From: CAZNPW01 sp964575185
GTDB taxonomy: Bacteria; Pseudomonadota; Alphaproteobacteria; Rhodobacterales; Rhodobacteraceae
Length of the DNA: 49,749 nt
Direction: 5' to 3'
NCBI GenBank assembly: GCA_964575185.1
Contig: CAZNPW010000024.1
Span: 1 to 49,749 of the forward strand
Shown: positions 47,638 to 49,749 of the stretch, one piece after another
Layout of the letters: each line of letters starts with the position of its first letter
How positions within the stretch are numbered: position 1 is the first letter of the stretch
Translations under genes and position numbers: made by a program
The notes under the pieces: generated by a model
Database searches by the model: none
Told to the model about the DNA's origin: nothing
What the model saw: only the letters and a program-made list of their open reading frames with translations

Positions 47638-49449
47638 CTAGCGGCGGTCGTCGGCGAAGATGTCCTTCCGGTGCGTGTCGCCCGGCACGAACAGCATCCC
47701 CACCACCACCGTCACCAGCGCGATGATGATGGCATACCACAGGCCGGCATAGATGTTGCCCGTCTGCGCGCTGATCGCGAAGGCGGTGGCCGGCATCAGC
47801 CCGCCGAACCAGCCGTTGCCGATGTGGTAGGGCAAGGACAGGCCGGAATAGCGGATGCGGGTCGGGAACAGCTCCACCAGCGCGGCGGCGATCGGGCCGT
47901 AGACCATGGTGACGAGGATGATGAGCCAAGTCAGCAGGAGCACGATCGTGAAGGTCTGCGCGTCGAAGATGTCGAAGAAGCTGCCGATCCCCGACGAGGT
48001 GATCTTGATGATGGTCGTGTTGTCGCCCGCCGCGATCGGGTAGCCCGCGGCCTTCAGCGCCGCGTTCAGCGCGGTGTCGAAGGCGGCCTTCGCGGCCTTT
48101 GCGTCGTCCGCCGACAGCCCCGCCGCGTCATAGGCGGGGATTACCGTGTCGCCCACCTGGACCTGCGTCACCGTCCCCGGGCCTGCGTCCGCCGTGGTGT
48201 AGTTGACCGAGGCCCGCGCCAGCGTCGACTTGGCGATGTCGCAGGAGTTGGTGAACTTCAGCGTCCCGGTCGGGTTGAACTGGAAGCTGCAGTCTTCGGG
48301 GTCCGCCGTCACGACGACCCGGGCCTGCTGGGCGTCGTAGAGCATCGGGTTCGCGGTCTGCGTGATCGCCCCGAAGACCGGCAGGTAGGTCACCGCGGCC
48401 AGCAGGCAGCCCGCGAGGATGATGGGCTTGCGCCCGATCCGGTCGGACAGCGCGCCGAAGATCAGGAACCCCGCCGTGCCGAGGATCAGCGACCAGGCGA
48501 CCAGCACGTTGGCGGTGAAGAAATCCACCTTCACGATCTGCTGCAGGAAGATCAGGGCGTAGAACTGGCCCGAATACCAGACCACAGCCTGCCCCGCGAC
48601 CAGCCCGAACAGCGCGATGATCGCCCAGCGGCCGTTCCTCCAGGTGCCGAAGGCCTCGCGCAGCGGCGCCTTGGAGGCCGTGCCCTCTTCCTTCATCCGC
48701 TTGAAGGCCGGGCTCTCCTTCATCTGCAGCCGGATGTAGAGGGAAATGCCGAGCAGGATGATCGACAGCAGGAACGGCACCCGCCAGCCCCATTCGGCAA
48801 AGGCCGTGCGCGTCTGGGCCGTGCCGTCGGCGTTCAGCACCGCCGCGCCCGCGGCGTCGAGCACCGGCACCGGGTCGAAGTTCGCGTTCACGATGCTCTG
48901 CACCGCCAGGATCACGATCAGCGACAACAGAAGCCCGAGCGTCGCGGTCGTCTGGATGAACGAGGTGTAGAACCCCCGCCGTCCCTGCGGCGCGTGTTCG
49001 GCCACATAGATCGCCGCCCCGCCGTATTCGCCGCCGAGCGCGAGGCCCTGCAGCACGCGCAGCACGATCAGCAGCACCGGCGCGGCCATCCCGATCGCGT
49101 CATAGGTCGGCAGAAGGCCCACCACGAAGGTCGACACGCCCATGATGACGATGGTCATCAGGAAGGTGTATTTCCGCCCCACGAGGTCGCCGAGCGACCC
49201 GAAGACCAGCGCGCCGAAGGGCCGCACGATGAACCCCACCGCGAAGACCAGAAGGGTGAAGACCGTCCGCGTCGTCTCGGGCAGGTCCGGGGAGAAGAAG
49301 TGCACCCCGATCACCGCGGCCAGCGAGGCATAGAGGTAGAAATCGTACCACTCGAAGATCGTTCCGGCGGACGAGGCGAAGATCACCTTCTTCTCCTCGG
49401 GCGTCATGGGCCGCGAGCGTCCGCCCGCGTCGGTCGTTGCAGTCGACAT
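47638..49449 (-). CDS. MHS-family MFS transporter with a large extra loop
   Basis: 603 residues, longer than the usual 430-450. Metabolite:H+ symporter signatures are FEWYDFYLYASLA in helix 1, GSLGDLVGRKYTFL in loop 2-3 and RVLQGLALGGEYGGAAIYVAEHAP. About 135 extra residues (roughly 358-493, starting after TYLPVFGAITQT, containing two Cys) lie between late transmembrane helices, with a smaller insert near residue 190 (VPVLDAAGAAVLNADGTAQTR). The substrate is probably a small organic acid or osmolyte; the gene follows acs on the same strand, which fits a carboxylate. GGGGAGGATCT precedes ATG 49449. Confidence 0.88.
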   Translation of the reverse strand: MSTATTDAGGRSRPMTPEEKKVIFASSAGTIFEWYDFYLYASLAAVIGVHFFSPDLPETTRTVFTLLVFAVGFIVRPFGALVFGSLGDLVGRKYTFLMTIVIMGVSTFVVGLLPTYDAIGMAAPVLLIVLRVLQGLALGGEYGGAAIYVAEHAPQGRRGFYTSFIQTTATLGLLLSLIVILAVQSIVNANFDPVPVLDAAGAAVLNADGTAQTRTAFAEWGWRVPFLLSIILLGISLYIRLQMKESPAFKRMKEEGTASKAPLREAFGTWRNGRWAIIALFGLVAGQAVVWYSGQFYALIFLQQIVKVDFFTANVLVAWSLILGTAGFLIFGALSDRIGRKPIILAGCLLAAVTYLPVFGAITQTANPMLYDAQQARVVVTADPEDCSFQFNPTGTLKFTNSCDIAKSTLARASVNYTTADAGPGTVTQVQVGDTVIPAYDAAGLSADDAKAAKAAFDTALNAALKAAGYPIAAGDNTTIIKITSSGIGSFFDIFDAQTFTIVLLLTWLIILVTMVYGPIAAALVELFPTRIRYSGLSLPYHIGNGWFGGLMPATAFAISAQTGNIYAGLWYAIIIALVTVVVGMLFVPGDTHRKDIFADDRR

Positions 49450-49466
49450 AGATCCTCCCCGAATAC

Positions 49467-49482
49467 GTCGGCGCGCGCCGAC
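49467..49482. promoter_or_regulatory. Perfect 16-bp palindrome upstream of the transporter gene
   Basis: GTCGGCGCGCGCCGAC ends 17 bases before the transporter start, in its probable leader. Candidate operator or leader hairpin; could also end acs transcripts. Confidence 0.4.
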
Positions 49483-49616
49483 AGGACGGCCTGCGGGCCG
49501 CAGCCCGGGCACTCGCACGCCGCGGGTTCACGGGAGCGTGACAGAACCGCCGCGCGACCGCAAGTCGCAGGTTGAACGACCGTCGCCTTTCGCCCGCAAG
49601 TGGGTCGCGCGCGGGG

Positions 49617-49749
49617 TCAGCGGTTGGCGCGGTTGGCGATCAGGTCGTCCACCACTGACGGGTCGGCGAGCGTCGAGATGTCGCCGAGCGCGCCGAAGTC
49701 GTTCTCGGCGATCTTGCGCAGGATGCGGCGCATGATCTTGCCCGAGCGC
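49617..49749 (-). CDS. acs: Acetyl-CoA synthetase, C-terminal end only
   Basis: The last 44 residues, running off the right edge of the window. They begin with RSGKIMRRILRKIAEN, which contains the invariant Lys (in SGKIMRR) that is acetylated to switch Acs off, and end with the family tail (GDISTLADPSVVDDLIANR). Acs activates acetate to acetyl-CoA. The transporter gene follows on the same strand after 167 bp. Confidence 0.93.
   Translation of the reverse strand, partial: RSGKIMRRILRKIAENDFGALGDISTLADPSVVDDLIANRANR

Noticed and set aside
1..49749. tRNA and rRNA genes
   Set aside because: No cloverleaf with a TTCRANNC loop and no rRNA-like segments were found in the intergenic regions.

Overview
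The window is one continuous stretch of very GC-rich chromosome with tightly packed genes and many 1-4 bp stop/start overlaps. The gene set points to an alphaproteobacterium, most likely Rhodobacterales (Paracoccaceae): a TrcR (DUF1013) cell-cycle regulator, HpnCDE squalene synthesis, phosphatidylcholine synthase, DUF484-XerC, dnaX/ybaB/recR, class I LysRS, and a dispersed GAGTATTTG repeat of the kind I associate with this order. No rRNA, tRNA, CRISPR array, transposase or prophage was seen. No gene-free stretch exceeds about 250 bases.

Layout. 1-1994: the end of kdpD, then kdpE (potassium two-component system). 2019-11460: a complete-looking C30 (squalene-derived) carotenoid locus. hpnC-hpnD-hpnE on the minus strand make squalene from farnesyl diphosphate. 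The divergent plus-strand operon crtN-crtP-acyltransferase-crtQ-aldH would desaturate it, oxidise a terminal methyl group to aldehyde and acid, then glycosylate and acylate it, giving a staphyloxanthin-like pigment. Both outward promoters in the shared 193-bp gap resemble the general-stress EcfG consensus (GGAAC-N16/17-sGTT). 11466-14956: lysS, a TerB-like gene, a small lipoprotein and hemF. 14960-18725: three family-2 glycosyltransferases and a LicD/fukutin-like protein, probably for surface glycan. 18844-20887: divergent hemE and hemC. 21078-25088: a D-2-hydroxyacid oxidase with methylglyoxal synthase, trcR, and an M20 peptidase-like protein that has lost several metal ligands. 25165-28077: priA and a small transaldolase.

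28140-29570 is a low-GC island with a single Orc1/Cdc6-like AAA+ ATPase gene. It is followed by an orphan BrnA-type antitoxin gene with four 11-bp-phased repeats upstream, then DUF484, xerC and pcs. 32729-34123 holds an acidic secreted protein, a PepSY-like secreted protein and a membrane-anchored LuxR-type regulator. 34603-36201 is a cyclic-nucleotide-binding/thioredoxin-reductase-like fusion. ileS (36427-39399) contains a short patch of foreign-looking base composition in its editing domain. 39699-42985 is the dnaX-ybaB-recR block, split by an oppositely oriented ParD/ParE toxin-antitoxin pair. 43104-49749: DUF4864, a large tailspike-like beta-helix protein without signal peptide, a periplasmic protein, truA, an MHS-family transporter with a large extra loop, and the end of acs.

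Non-coding structure is rich: two clusters of REP-like palindromes, a tandem array of three different hairpins after the M20 gene, three copies of a hairpin-plus-GAGTATTTG element, and several recognisable sigma70-type promoters, some overlapping face to face. All promoter, operator and terminator calls rest on reading the bases only. Function statements rest on family recognition from the translated proteins, not on a database search.
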